Origin: Prevotella sp.
GTDB lineage: Bacteria; Bacteroidota; Bacteroidia; Bacteroidales; Bacteroidaceae
DNA length: 52,093 bases
NCBI GenBank assembly: GCA_017548275.1
Contig: JAFZAH010000033.1
Location: 1 to 52,093, forward strand
Direction of reading: 5' to 3'
In this document: positions 44,998 to 52,093 of the stretch, piece by piece
Numbering within the stretch: position 1 is the first letter of the stretch
Layout of the letters: every line of letters begins with the position of its first letter
Notes under the pieces: generated by a model
The model's database searches: none
The model's input: the letters and a program-made list of their open reading frames with translations, nothing else
What the model was told of the DNA's origin: nothing
Translations under genes and position numbers: made by a program

Positions 44998-45792
44998 TTA
45001 CTTACGTTTTATTTTCGTGGACAACGAGCGGAAGACGAACCAGACGTGCATGGCTGAGGTGGTGACCAGTCCGTAATGGCTGCGCATGACACGGAACCGC
45101 TCTTTCAAGGAGTCACGGTGATGCTCCGTGGTCTGTCCGCCCTCCATGAACAGCGCCACGACGCTGTCGATACGTGTCAGCGGCAGCGACCTGCGCTCCG
45201 CCTCTTTCATCACACGTATGCACCAATCCACATCGGCTGAATAGCGGTAACGGGTGTCGTACGCGATATCGCGGGCGATGTCGGTCCTGGCATAAAATGC
45301 CTGATGACAAACGAGCATCCCTTTGCGGAACGACCGCCACGTGAGTTTTGCCGGGGGTTGCAGATGACGCGGTCCGATGCGTCGTCCCTCACTGTCGATG
45401 AGATCGGTATATCCGTAGATCACCGCCGGCATCATGCCGTCGCCTGCCGTCATCGCCGCATGAGCCACCTTTTCCAGTGTCGTGGTCTCTGCCAAGCGGT
45501 CACCGGCATTGAGGAAGATGACATAATCGCCCGTGGCGCGGCTCAATCCCTTGTTCATCGCGTCGTAGAGTCCCTTGTCGGGCTCAGACGAAATGACCAC
45601 GCGATGCCCGCAACCATTGTTTTGGGCATCGCGCTGATAATCTTCCGCCATTTGGAGCGTGGCATCGGTAGAAGCCCCGTCGATAATCAAGTGCTCCACC
45701 TGCTCCCATGTCTGTCCGCTGACGCTGTCAAGCGTAGGTTGCAGCACATCGGCCGCCTGCCATGTGACGGTAATCACCGAAATGGTGATCAT
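44998..45792 (-). CDS. Family 2 glycosyltransferase
   Basis: The 264-residue GT-A enzyme transfers a sugar from a nucleotide donor. The N-terminus 'ISVITVTWQAADVLQPTLDSV' and 'LIIDGASTDATLQMA' (about 33-47) form the nucleotide-binding half, and 'YVIFLNAGDRL' (about 92-102) replaces the usual DxD metal motif. It resembles the WcaE-like GT2 group of exopolysaccharide clusters. Its start overlaps the stop of the GT4 gene (ATGA, 45789-45792), so the two are translated together. No flippase or polymerase gene is in the window, so this is a two-gene satellite of surface glycan synthesis or of glycolipid or protein glycosylation. Confidence 0.9.
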   Translation of the reverse strand: MITISVITVTWQAADVLQPTLDSVSGQTWEQVEHLIIDGASTDATLQMAEDYQRDAQNNGCGHRVVISSEPDKGLYDAMNKGLSRATGDYVIFLNAGDRLAETTTLEKVAHAAMTAGDGMMPAVIYGYTDLIDSEGRRIGPRHLQPPAKLTWRSFRKGMLVCHQAFYARTDIARDIAYDTRYRYSADVDWCIRVMKEAERRSLPLTRIDSVVALFMEGGQTTEHHRDSLKERFRVMRSHYGLVTTSAMHVWFVFRSLSTKIKRK

Positions 45793-47063
45793 ATCTTGTA
45801 GTTTTTGAAAGCGAGGGCATGGTTATACACCTCGATGTATTTCAGGGCGATGAGATGCTGCGAATAGGATGTGGCCACCTTCTTCACGGCATTCTCGCTG
45901 AGCGCGGCGCGGTCGGCCTCTTCCATCACCCAGTAGATGCCTTTCGCCAAATCCGACGAGTCGCGGTACTGCGCCACATATCCGTTTTTCTCGTGGTCAA
46001 TCTCCTCCGTAATACCGCCTACCTTGAATCCCACACATGGCACGCCGCACGCCATGGCCTCCATGACGGTGTTGGGCAGGTTGTCTTCCAACGAGGGCAG
46101 CACGAACACATCGGCGGAGTTGTACACATCCACGATTTTCTTCTCGTCGCTGACATATCCCAACGGATAAGCCGGCAGACGCAGGTGACCAGTGAAATCC
46201 TCAGAATGTCCGCCGAGGACAGCCACCGCGGCAGTGTCCTTCATTTCGGGGTGCTCGGCTATCATCTTGTCGATGGCCTCAATCATAAAGTCCATGCCTT
46301 TGCGGCGGTCGTTGACGCGCTGCGACACGAAGAGGATGATTTTCTTGTCCAAGGGCAATCCGGCACGCTTACGGGCCTCCTGCTGGTCTTTCTTGCAGAA
46401 TACGCGCGTGTCGATGGGGTTAGGTATAGCCGTGATGGACTGCCCTGTGAGCAGCGCGCTCTTTTTGGCCAGCCCCTCGAGCCAACGGCTACAAGTGACG
46501 AACGAGATGTGCTGCCCGTCCATCATTTCCACTTTTTTCTTCCACACACGGTAAGCGAGGTCTTTGGGACCGCCGTTGTCGGGCAGCATCTTACAGTTGC
46601 GGCAGGTCGAGGTATAAGCCTTGCACCCCTGTGTGTAATGGCAGATGGCCGTGGCAGGCCATGCGTCGTGCATGGTCCACACCACAGGTTTGCCCGACTC
46701 CAGGATTTTTCTGATGTCAGCGATGGAGAGCATACCCTGGTTAATCCAGTTGAGATGAATCACATCCGCCTCTTTGAACTCCCTGAGCGACGTGATGTCA
46801 TAGCCGGTATTGGCGATGTCAAGTTCAAACAAGCGTTTTTTGGCCAGGTGCAGGTTCCAATAGACACACCACCGCTCCCAAAGGAAGTTCATGCGCCCTT
46901 TGATGGCATTTCCGAGACCTACGACGGTGATATTGTCCGTCTCTTTGTCACGCACCAACATTTTTGCTTTCACGCCATTGTTGTTGAGCGCTTCCACCAA
47001 CCTGTTGGCAGCCAAAGCCGCTCCACCCATTCTCTCACTGGTATTTACAATCAGTACTCTCAT
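45789..47063 (-). CDS. Family 4 glycosyltransferase
   Basis: The 424-residue GT-B enzyme begins 'MRVLIVNTSERMGGAALAANRLVEAL', with the glycine-rich acceptor-side loop. The C-terminal donor domain carries the family signature 'VLPSLEDNLPNTVMEAMACGVPCVGF' (about 335-360), with the E-x7-E type residues that contact the nucleotide sugar. A Cys-rich segment 'ICHYTQGCKAYTSTCRNCKML' (about 140-160) is characteristic of a Bacteroidetes GT4 subgroup in capsule loci. It has its own consensus promoter and is coupled to the GT2 gene downstream. Confidence 0.92.
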   Translation of the reverse strand: MRVLIVNTSERMGGAALAANRLVEALNNNGVKAKMLVRDKETDNITVVGLGNAIKGRMNFLWERWCVYWNLHLAKKRLFELDIANTGYDITSLREFKEADVIHLNWINQGMLSIADIRKILESGKPVVWTMHDAWPATAICHYTQGCKAYTSTCRNCKMLPDNGGPKDLAYRVWKKKVEMMDGQHISFVTCSRWLEGLAKKSALLTGQSITAIPNPIDTRVFCKKDQQEARKRAGLPLDKKIILFVSQRVNDRRKGMDFMIEAIDKMIAEHPEMKDTAAVAVLGGHSEDFTGHLRLPAYPLGYVSDEKKIVDVYNSADVFVLPSLEDNLPNTVMEAMACGVPCVGFKVGGITEEIDHEKNGYVAQYRDSSDLAKGIYWVMEEADRAALSENAVKKVATSYSQHLIALKYIEVYNHALAFKNYKI

Positions 47064-47134
47064 ATATGGTGTGTTGAATAAATTATGCTAATATAAAACT
47101 CTGGAAATATGTGACACTATTTTTTTGAATAGCA

Positions 47135-47165
47135 CAAAGATACGTTAAAAAGCGGTTTTTGCAAA
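47135..47165 (-). promoter_or_regulatory. Promoter of the GT4-GT2 operon
   Basis: On the minus strand TTTG (47165 to 47162) and TATCTTTG (47142 to 47135) are 19 bp apart, a full consensus. The leader to the ATG at 47063 is about 65 nt. The promoter is divergent from the one of the candidate RNA at 47256-47287. Confidence 0.82.
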
Positions 47166-47255
47166 AAAAAATGCGAAAAAAATCGCTGTTTGCGCACACA
47201 ACACTTGATTTATATCAAGAATACATTATTTTTTCAGAAAAACGGGGTAAAAAGT

Positions 47256-47287
47256 ATTGCGACATGTCGGATTTCGTCGTACCTTTG
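47256..47287 (+). promoter_or_regulatory. Consensus promoter of an orphan transcript
   Basis: ATTG (47256-47259) and TACCTTTG (47280-47287) are 20 bp apart. The -7 box is perfect and the -33 box retains TTG. No protein gene of normal size follows on the plus strand before the terminator at 47454-47493. Confidence 0.75.
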
Positions 47288-47292
47288 CATTG

Positions 47293-47493
47293 TCAAAAGG
47301 TTAATAGATTGTTTAGGTTAGTAGTAATAGATTTAGGTTTTTAGTTATTAGGTTTAAGGTAATTAAATTAAGATTGTTTAATTGGACAACAATGGAGGCC
47401 GTGAGGTTCCCATTGATTTTTTTGAAAAAGGATTTTTAGTTAAACATAGGCTTGTGCGCCACTGCTCGATGAGAGTTGCGGCGCACTTTTTTT
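47293..47493 (+). ncRNA. Candidate small structured RNA (about 200 nt)
   Basis: A transcript from the promoter at 47256-47287 would run about 200 nt to a strong intrinsic terminator: GTGCGCC (47454-47460) pairs with GGCGCAC (47480-47486), with further inner pairs, followed by seven T. The 5' half is A/T-rich. The 3' half contains a hairpin in which CAATGG pairs with CCATTG, closed by a GTGA (GNRA-type) tetraloop between CC and GG (47390-47416). The same stretch includes a 15-codon open frame, 47392-47439 (MEAVRFPLIFLKKDF). It could be a regulatory RNA, a 6S-like RNA or a leader with a tiny peptide. I do not recognise the family. Confidence 0.55.
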
Positions 47494-47699
47494 CGCCCCG
47501 GAGGGGCAACGAGCACACAGCCCAAGGCAGCGCCTTGGGTAAATCGTAGTAAGATAATCTTCGCCCTGTAAGGGCAGAAGCGGTTAGACAATCAATGCTT
47601 TTTCCCTTACAGGGCGAAGGCTACACACGTCTATCCCAGGGCGCTGCCCCGGGCTATATGCAGATTGGCCCTACGGGGCGCTTTTTACCGGACACCAAT
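47494..47699. mobile_element. MITE-like palindrome-rich element, inverted and truncated copy
   Basis: This is the inverse of 32921-33133, matching at close to nine of ten positions by eye, including the CGCCCTGTAAGGGC, CCCAAGGC...GCCTTGGG and CCCAGGGCGCTGCCCCGGG palindromes. It ends with the same terminal CGGACACCAAT (47689-47699). The other terminus and about 85 bp are missing; homology stops exactly at the T-run of the terminator of the candidate RNA. It separates that RNA from the lipoprotein cluster. Confidence 0.65.
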
Positions 47700-47706
47700 A
47701 ATTTTT

Positions 47707-48570
47707 TTATATTTTCCACCAGAGATTCATGTCAGAAACGGAATCTATCACCTCTTTTGATACAATTCGATATTTCTCTTCGGGATAAAACGGAAATTTA
47801 CTTGTTTTATAATCGCACATTTCTTGTATAGGAAGCATAGATTGTTTATCAATTATATCCATATTGTCAACATTGTCAACTGAATATACAACAACTACCC
47901 TGTCATCACGATAAAACACACCAGAAAACAACTTCGGATCATATACACAATCCTTGCCTACTGCAACAAACGTGTCTCCATTCACTTTACTGAAGCGTAA
48001 ATAAACGATGGTTGGCGAACCGTTTGTGTTAATGTAATCATTAACAATTGTATTCAGGGCAGAACTTTTTATCACATTGCTGTCACATGCCGGTTTTGGA
48101 TATTCCCAGTCTGATGCTACAGCCTCCCTGTATTGATTTATTGATAATATTCTATATGTCAGAGGATTGTATGGGGCATCATTGTTAACATCGTCTTTGG
48201 CAAGATCAGTATATTTGGCCAAAGAATCAAGGCATTGTTCTTCTTTCCGGATATGAAGCAAACTGTCTTTCCAAGATTTGTTGACCGACCAGTATACGAT
48301 TATCTTTCCTTCTCTCATAAAACACCCATCCACAGAATCACTGATATATAAATCTGAAGAACATTGAAGAGTGAAAAACTGTTTGCCGTTTCGACTCTCA
48401 AAAATCAAATCGTATATTTCGTTGTCCGGATGATTGGCTATATATTTTGCTATAACACTGTCCAATTCAGGAGGTATACTCGTAAATGAACGATTCGTAT
48501 TTTTACATGCAATATTACATGTAATCAACACAATGAAGATTATAATGTTTTTTAATTTCCTCATATTCAA
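47707..48570 (-). CDS. Lipoprotein of unknown function with internal duplication
   Basis: The 287-residue protein has a lipoprotein signal ('MNMRKLKNIIIFIVLITCNIAC', Cys22). The mature part appears to contain two copies of one domain: residues about 37-110 ('DSVIAKYIANHPDNEIYDLIF...GKIIVYWSVNKSWKDSLL') and about 170-245 ('NTIVNDYINTNGSPTIVYLRF...DRVVVVYSVDNVDNMDII') align without large gaps. The family is not known to me. It is the last of four AT-rich lipoprotein genes on the minus strand and ends 7 nt from the MITE-like element. Codon usage and base composition differ clearly from the rest of the window, suggesting recent acquisition. Confidence 0.8.
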   Translation of the reverse strand: MNMRKLKNIIIFIVLITCNIACKNTNRSFTSIPPELDSVIAKYIANHPDNEIYDLIFESRNGKQFFTLQCSSDLYISDSVDGCFMREGKIIVYWSVNKSWKDSLLHIRKEEQCLDSLAKYTDLAKDDVNNDAPYNPLTYRILSINQYREAVASDWEYPKPACDSNVIKSSALNTIVNDYINTNGSPTIVYLRFSKVNGDTFVAVGKDCVYDPKLFSGVFYRDDRVVVVYSVDNVDNMDIIDKQSMLPIQEMCDYKTSKFPFYPEEKYRIVSKEVIDSVSDMNLWWKI

Positions 48571-48589
48571 CTATTGACGTTGTAGATCA

Positions 48590-49060
48590 TTATTTCAATT
48601 CTTTTATTTCCATTCCGTAATTAATTCCTTCCTCTTCATGAAAATAGTCTTGAATTATTTTATAGTACACGCGGATTCTTTCTTCTCCTAAATTTAACAT
48701 TCTAGCGGAAGAGTCAAGTTCCATAAGAAATTGCTGCTTATCAGAGGCTCTATCTACATACTCACTGAAAAAAAATAAAACAGGCTCCTGATATACAAAT
48801 AGTTTTCTTGGATAATGAGGTCCTTGTCCTTTATACGAATAGATGCTATTACCAAATAGATAGTTGTTTCTATCAACCAAATTAATAACATGATTTGAGG
48901 CACCAGTATTACCTCCGTGTCCATATTCGTTTTCTAACATAATTGCTATAGAATCTGGTAAGTTAACGGAACTAAAGGTAACACCATGGTAATGCCCTCC
49001 ACAGTTATATAATAAAATGTGGATTATCGTAATACATAATAAATATTTAATAGATTTCAT
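48590..49060 (-). CDS. Small lipoprotein of unknown function
   Basis: The 156-residue protein has a signal ending in a lipobox-like 'ILLYNC' (Cys20) followed by 'GGHYHG'. The body has a mixed alpha/beta look with 'FVYQEPVLFFFSEYVDRASDKQQFLMEL', reminiscent of one repeat of the neighbouring 287-residue lipoprotein ('GKIIVYWSVNKSWKDSLL'), which may mean distant homology. It overlaps the upstream lipoprotein gene by 4 nt (49057-49060), so both are translated together. No family recognised; strongly AT-rich. Confidence 0.75.
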   Translation of the reverse strand: MKSIKYLLCITIIHILLYNCGGHYHGVTFSSVNLPDSIAIMLENEYGHGGNTGASNHVINLVDRNNYLFGNSIYSYKGQGPHYPRKLFVYQEPVLFFFSEYVDRASDKQQFLMELDSSARMLNLGEERIRVYYKIIQDYFHEEEGINYGMEIKELK

Positions 49061-49587
49061 TCCTTTTGCTTAATACAGATAAACATCAACTCGTTTGTTG
49101 TATATACTTTATACCAGAAGTGTTTAGATACTAGGAAATCATCTTCTTCGTCGTAACCCATTTTGATGATAGTATCACCTGATTCCCACATGAGTTCGTT
49201 TCTCAATTGTTGAGGACTGCCATAACGATTAGTCAAGGTTGTTTGGATGGCAGAATCAAGATACAAGTCTCTGCAATTGATTTCTCTTCTTTCCCATTGG
49301 TAGATGGTGTCAGTTCCTTCATATTCATGATAAAAGGACAAACTATTGAGCGTGTCAGCGACGAATTGTGGTATTATCTCAAACTTATAGCCCGAAATAG
49401 TAATACTGTCCTGTTGATTCCTCTTTTGGTTGAGATAGTCATTCCGCGTCATCTCGATAAATATGCCATCGGGTATAATATTACCACTTGGTTTGTCTGT
49501 AGTATTTGCATCTTTACAACTGCATACACTTACACACAATATCAAGAGCAATAAATATCCGATGTTCTCTATCTTTGGATAACTCAT
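49057..49587 (-). CDS. Lipoprotein of unknown function
   Basis: The 176-residue protein has a signal with 'LLLLILCVSVCSC' (lipid-bearing Cys at about residue 24) followed by 'KDANTTDKPSG', an acid-containing start of the mature protein. The body contains 'QWERREINCRDLYLDSAIQTTLTNRYG' and ends with 'TNELMFICIKQKE'. I do not recognise a family. It is AT-rich, in line with its neighbours, separated by 34 nt from the gene before it and overlapping the one after it by 4 nt. Confidence 0.75.
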   Translation of the reverse strand: MSYPKIENIGYLLLLILCVSVCSCKDANTTDKPSGNIIPDGIFIEMTRNDYLNQKRNQQDSITISGYKFEIIPQFVADTLNSLSFYHEYEGTDTIYQWERREINCRDLYLDSAIQTTLTNRYGSPQQLRNELMWESGDTIIKMGYDEEDDFLVSKHFWYKVYTTNELMFICIKQKE

Positions 49588-49621
49588 ATATTATCTTTCG
49601 AAAGTGTTTCGACACAGTGTT

Positions 49622-50518
49622 TCATCTTGCCTTTGGCACTATATAGTATGTTTCCCGTTCTTTCCAACTAACCAATTTGTTCTCAGAAAACGTGCTGTCT
49701 TTTGAACAAATCACCGTTGTATTCTTGGCGGGAATATCATTTACATTTATATGTGAGAGAGAATAGGCAGTAGGACTAATGTCTCGATACTCTAATGTCT
49801 TCATTACACTTCGATTTGGCAGAATACCCATATAACCCTTTTCCACAAAAGGCAGCATATCTTGGGAGTAGGCGAAACGTCTTATATACTGATTGACAGC
49901 AGCCCATTTATTTCCATCCGGATAGTATTCATAAGTAGCAGTCGTACAATGAGGCATCTCAGGAAAGATACCTTTCAACAATTGTCCTTCCCATTTCAAA
50001 GTATCGGTAGATGGACCAGGGCAACTAATCACATTAGGGGGATCCTTGAATTCTATGGTATAAATATGGTTCTCATCATATGTAATATAATGATCAAAAA
50101 CTTTAACTTCAACCTCTTCATCAGGTTCAACAATATCTTCCCCATATCCGCCCTTCACAATGACGATGAGTTGATTGTTTGTAAACAACGTGTCACAAGC
50201 GGTTTTACCGTTTCTATTCTTTACAATCAATATCGTATCACCTTGATATTCATACCTTCTATCTAAATTCGGATATCCTTCTGCGCCCCACCTTTCCAAT
50301 CTCGGACGACCATTTTTGTCTTCATAAAAAGAGACTGTGTCCGTTTTCTCATCACTTGAAAACTCTTGATGAGTAATTCTGTGTTCAATGACAGAAACAG
50401 AGAGGTACAACGTGTCACCATTCTCAACGATAATGTCAGGTATCTCTTTCACACGATTGACACAAGACATTAAAGCCATAAGTGTCAAAAGACATATTGA
50501 AGGAATAACCTTTTTCAT
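49622..50518 (-). CDS. Lipoprotein of unknown function, beta-rich
   Basis: The 298-residue protein starts best at the ATG at 50518, giving 'MKKVIPSICLLTLMALMSC' with a lipobox (Cys19). An in-frame ATG at 50560 would put 14 residues before the signal. The mature part is rich in short beta-strand-like segments with a Tyr/Asp flavour ('RRYEYQGDTILIVKNRNGKTACDTLF', 'YEYYPDGNKWAAVNQYIRR'), slightly like YD-repeat or WG-type beta structures, but with no recognised domain. First AT-rich gene after the DUF4919-like gene. Confidence 0.75.
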   Translation of the reverse strand: MKKVIPSICLLTLMALMSCVNRVKEIPDIIVENGDTLYLSVSVIEHRITHQEFSSDEKTDTVSFYEDKNGRPRLERWGAEGYPNLDRRYEYQGDTILIVKNRNGKTACDTLFTNNQLIVIVKGGYGEDIVEPDEEVEVKVFDHYITYDENHIYTIEFKDPPNVISCPGPSTDTLKWEGQLLKGIFPEMPHCTTATYEYYPDGNKWAAVNQYIRRFAYSQDMLPFVEKGYMGILPNRSVMKTLEYRDISPTAYSLSHINVNDIPAKNTTVICSKDSTFSENKLVSWKERETYYIVPKAR

Positions 50519-50560
50519 GACCGCCTGATTAAGATTGCGAGATTTAGGAAAAACAGACAT

Positions 50561-51256
50561 CTATTTTAACAAACCCCTCTCTATCTCCAGCACACGGGTG
50601 ATTTCGAAGTATATCTGAGGGCGGTCGTAGTAATCGCTCTTCCCTTTCAGTTCCAAAAGGTCACAATGCCCGACCAAGGCCTGTGATTCAATCTCCCAGA
50701 TATCAAGATAGTAGCGTAAAAACAGGTACTCGTCGGAAACCGCAGTCACATAAAACGGATTTTCCTTCGTCCCGTCGCCCGTCGTGGCTATGGTGTTGAG
50801 TATCATCATCATACGGTTGTAATAGGCCTGGCCTTCTTCGATGGTCACGCTTACAGTGTTGGTCGAGTCTTTCAACATTCTGGTTATTGAAAATACCGCA
50901 TTGGAAAGTGCTTTCAGGCTCACGGGATTCTTTTTCAGCAATTCCTTTGCCCCTGCAAGACACTCCTCATACTTTTTCTCATTATATAGTTTGTCAAGGT
51001 CCCGTCCTTCCACCAACTCGGTCATCGGCGTGAAATACGACTGGCCATAGTAAGCCAAAATGCGCTCATTCCACGTCATCGTGGTGTCGATTTCATTTGC
51101 CGACAACCTCGACACAAGGTCTTTTATCCGTTGAGGGGCATTTTCAGCCACCTTCTGCACTCCATCCCAATCTACAGGTATGATTTCACGCTCATTCTGC
51201 GCCAGTGATGTCGCAGAGATGAAGAGAAAGAATGTAAATATGAATACTTGTCGCAT
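50561..51256 (-). CDS. Exported DUF4919-like protein
   Basis: The 231-residue protein has a signal peptide ('MRQVFIFTFFLFISATSLAQ'). The mature part, with 'DTTMTWNERILAYYGQSYFTPM', 'LYNEKKYEECLAGAKELLKKNPVSLKALSNAVF' and 'GDGTKENPFYVTAVSDEYLFL', fits my memory of DUF4919, a Bacteroidetes family of unknown function with a helical, TPR-like repeat. Base composition is like the rest of the genome, unlike the four lipoprotein genes downstream, so those may have been inserted after it. It has a full consensus promoter and may drive the lipoprotein genes. Confidence 0.8.
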   Translation of the reverse strand: MRQVFIFTFFLFISATSLAQNEREIIPVDWDGVQKVAENAPQRIKDLVSRLSANEIDTTMTWNERILAYYGQSYFTPMTELVEGRDLDKLYNEKKYEECLAGAKELLKKNPVSLKALSNAVFSITRMLKDSTNTVSVTIEEGQAYYNRMMMILNTIATTGDGTKENPFYVTAVSDEYLFLRYYLDIWEIESQALVGHCDLLELKGKSDYYDRPQIYFEITRVLEIERGLLK

Positions 51257-51819
51257 AATATTTGTTTTTTATCGGTTAGACTCTATCAAGGTCATAATCA
51301 ACAACCATTTCGTGTTGTTTCTCTGCAAAGATAATCCAAAAATCGCTCATTTGCAATACCGTCCCGGATTTTGACACAAACAAAAAACAAAATATGTTGA
51401 TATTCAAAATGTTAGACGGCGCTGGAAATCTCTATTGACACAATCATGTTTGCCAAGTTTCTTTTTCTTTTCACACGAATTACCGCAAATGCACACGAAT
51501 TATCATCAATATAAATTCATGAACAATTCGTGGTAATTCATGTTTTTTCAGTTCCCAGTCGCAATCCGTCTAATCAATCCGTTGTTTATGAACTCGCTAT
51601 CGCTTGTGCGGGCGGGCACAGGGAAAGTAATGGTTAGTGCCACTACGTGGCAGAAATCTTCCAAATCTTCACAAATCTATCACGTTGCTTGTTATTTGTT
51701 TTATTTGGGCAGATTTGAGTTATTTCTGCCCGCAGGGCACTCCCCTGTCTCAACACAATTATTGCCTTATGTTTCTTGTCTACGTTCATGGTCTTCCAGT
51801 TATTAAGTATAGAGGTCCG
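51257..51819. other. Non-coding stretch with fragments of repeats
   Basis: Besides the promoter above, 51473-51545 contains CACGAATTA-type repeats in both orientations, related in style to the cruciform arms at 36796. 51650-51665 and 51720-51760 contain short GTGCC/GGCAG and GCCCGCAGGGC palindromes around an A/T-rich part resembling 44899-44960. No gene is seen. Confidence 0.45.
51326..51356 (-). promoter_or_regulatory. Promoter of the DUF4919-like gene and lipoprotein cluster
   Basis: On the minus strand the -7 box TATCTTTG is at 51333 to 51326 and TTG at 51356 to 51354, with 20 bp spacing. The leader to the ATG at 51256 is about 63 nt. Confidence 0.75.
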
Positions 51820-52093
51820 TTACAGCGCGAACTCCGCGGTGACGCCCCACTTCATCATATTGCCTTTACTTGAAGTCTCCAGGGACTTGTACCAGTCAGC
51901 AAGCAGACGGGTGTAATGTTTGCCAACCGCCATCTGGACACCTGCGCCGAGGTAGACCCCAAAGTGGTTTGTGCTACCCCATGTCACATCCACCAGTTTC
52001 CTATCCCTGTAATACCTGGCCTCATGATTCCCGAAATTTTTCACGTAGAATACTCCGCCACGGACAATTGGAAGGATCTTCCCTTTACCGAAA
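51820..52093 (-). CDS. C-terminal part of an outer-membrane beta-barrel protein (partial)
   Basis: The frame is open from the window edge through the stop at 51820, so the gene continues beyond base 52093; 90 residues are visible. They read 'FGKGKILPIVRGGVFYVKNF...LVDVTWGSTNHFGVYLGAGVQMAVGKHYTRLLADWYKS' and end in 'MMKWGVTAEFAL'. Alternating hydrophobic residues with turns, and a terminal strand ending in a hydrophobic residue, suggest an outer-membrane beta-barrel of the porin-like OmpA/OprF-type small-barrel group. The function cannot be told from this part. A GTG at 52044 is an internal codon, not a start. Confidence 0.6.
   Translation of the reverse strand, partial: FGKGKILPIVRGGVFYVKNFGNHEARYYRDRKLVDVTWGSTNHFGVYLGAGVQMAVGKHYTRLLADWYKSLETSSKGNMMKWGVTAEFAL

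Noticed and set aside
45819-47081. Long plus-strand open frame of 420 codons
   Set aside because: Antisense to the GT4 gene, which has a consensus promoter and family signatures; the His-rich antisense product is a frame shadow.
47159-47344. 61-codon plus-strand frame
   Set aside because: It spans the -33 and -7 boxes of the candidate RNA promoter and has no protein-like features.
44899-51720. Similarity between the A/T-rich stretches at 44899-44960 and 51680-51720
   Set aside because: Both contain TTATTTG...GCAGATTTG, but the match is short and patchy; too weak to call a repeat family from two places.

Overview
This window comes from a Bacteroidales bacterium, most likely Prevotella or a close relative. 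Supporting signs are the Bacteroidetes promoter form (TTTG, 19-20 bp, TAnnTTTG) upstream of many genes, a SusC/SusD/SusE/SusF-type glycan uptake operon, acid-rich lipoprotein signals, an arginine pathway of the succinylated Bacteroides type, and C-terminal tails of the form 'DLQGRR...GIYI.GGKK' on secreted glycoside hydrolases. No tRNA, rRNA gene, CRISPR array, integrase or transposase is visible. The left edge carries what looks like the promoter and leader of an rRNA operon that reads out of the window.

Layout. 0.4-1.2 kb: a BI-1/YccA-family membrane protein with its own promoter and terminator. 1.3-12.3 kb: one long plus-strand arginine/proline operon: argR, a GNAT acyltransferase (candidate N-acylglutamate synthase), argG, a PspC-domain protein, argC, argD, proC, an XRE-cupin regulator, an acyl-CoA synthetase, proB, proA and argF' (N-succinylornithine carbamoyltransferase). 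Several genes overlap by 4-25 nt. A putative ARG box sits inside the argR promoter. argB and argH are not in the window. 12.4-21.5 kb: minus-strand starch/maltodextrin degradation operon malQ, GH97 alpha-glucosidase, type I pullulanase, neopullulanase-like GH13. 21.6-24.9 kb: PAP2 phosphatase, an MFS sugar transporter and a LacI-family regulator. 25.1-32.8 kb: plus-strand susC-susD-susE-susF. 33.4-36.8 kb: secreted alpha-amylase, then a GH53 endo-galactanase with a separate promoter. 37.0-42.7 kb: recG and a DJ-1/PfpI protein (minus), then NAD kinase and an ABC exporter (plus). 43.3-44.7 kb: an M23/LysM peptidase and a small Lys/Glu-rich exported protein. 45.0-47.1 kb: two glycosyltransferases. 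47.3-47.5 kb: a candidate orphan structured RNA. 47.7-51.3 kb: AT-rich lipoprotein genes of unknown function behind a DUF4919-like gene. The right edge holds the C-terminal part of a probable outer-membrane beta-barrel protein.

How the genes work together. The amylase, SusCDEF, pullulanase, GH97, neopullulanase, malQ and MFS transporter form a complete starch route: surface cleavage, TonB-dependent import, periplasmic debranching and hydrolysis, inner-membrane uptake, cytoplasmic glucan transfer. They appear to be one regulon under the LacI-family protein. The 14-bp palindrome TGCAAnCGnTTGCA (one site degenerate at the edge) occurs at 21560, 24980 and 33290. It lies 55-56 bp upstream of the -7 box of four promoters (malQ, lacI, susC, amylase), and all four lack the -33 TTTG seen in other promoters of the window. 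This geometry suggests an activator rather than a classical repressor and is the most interesting regulatory finding here.

The non-coding DNA is unusually organised. A composite of a C-rich REP-like hairpin, duplicated 40-bp units and a minisatellite follows stop codons in the same transcriptional orientation at several junctions. A palindrome-rich element of about 210-300 bp occurs in two inverted copies, one with 11-bp terminal inverted repeats. A third repeat family includes a perfect 28-bp cruciform and a 69-bp tandem repeat.
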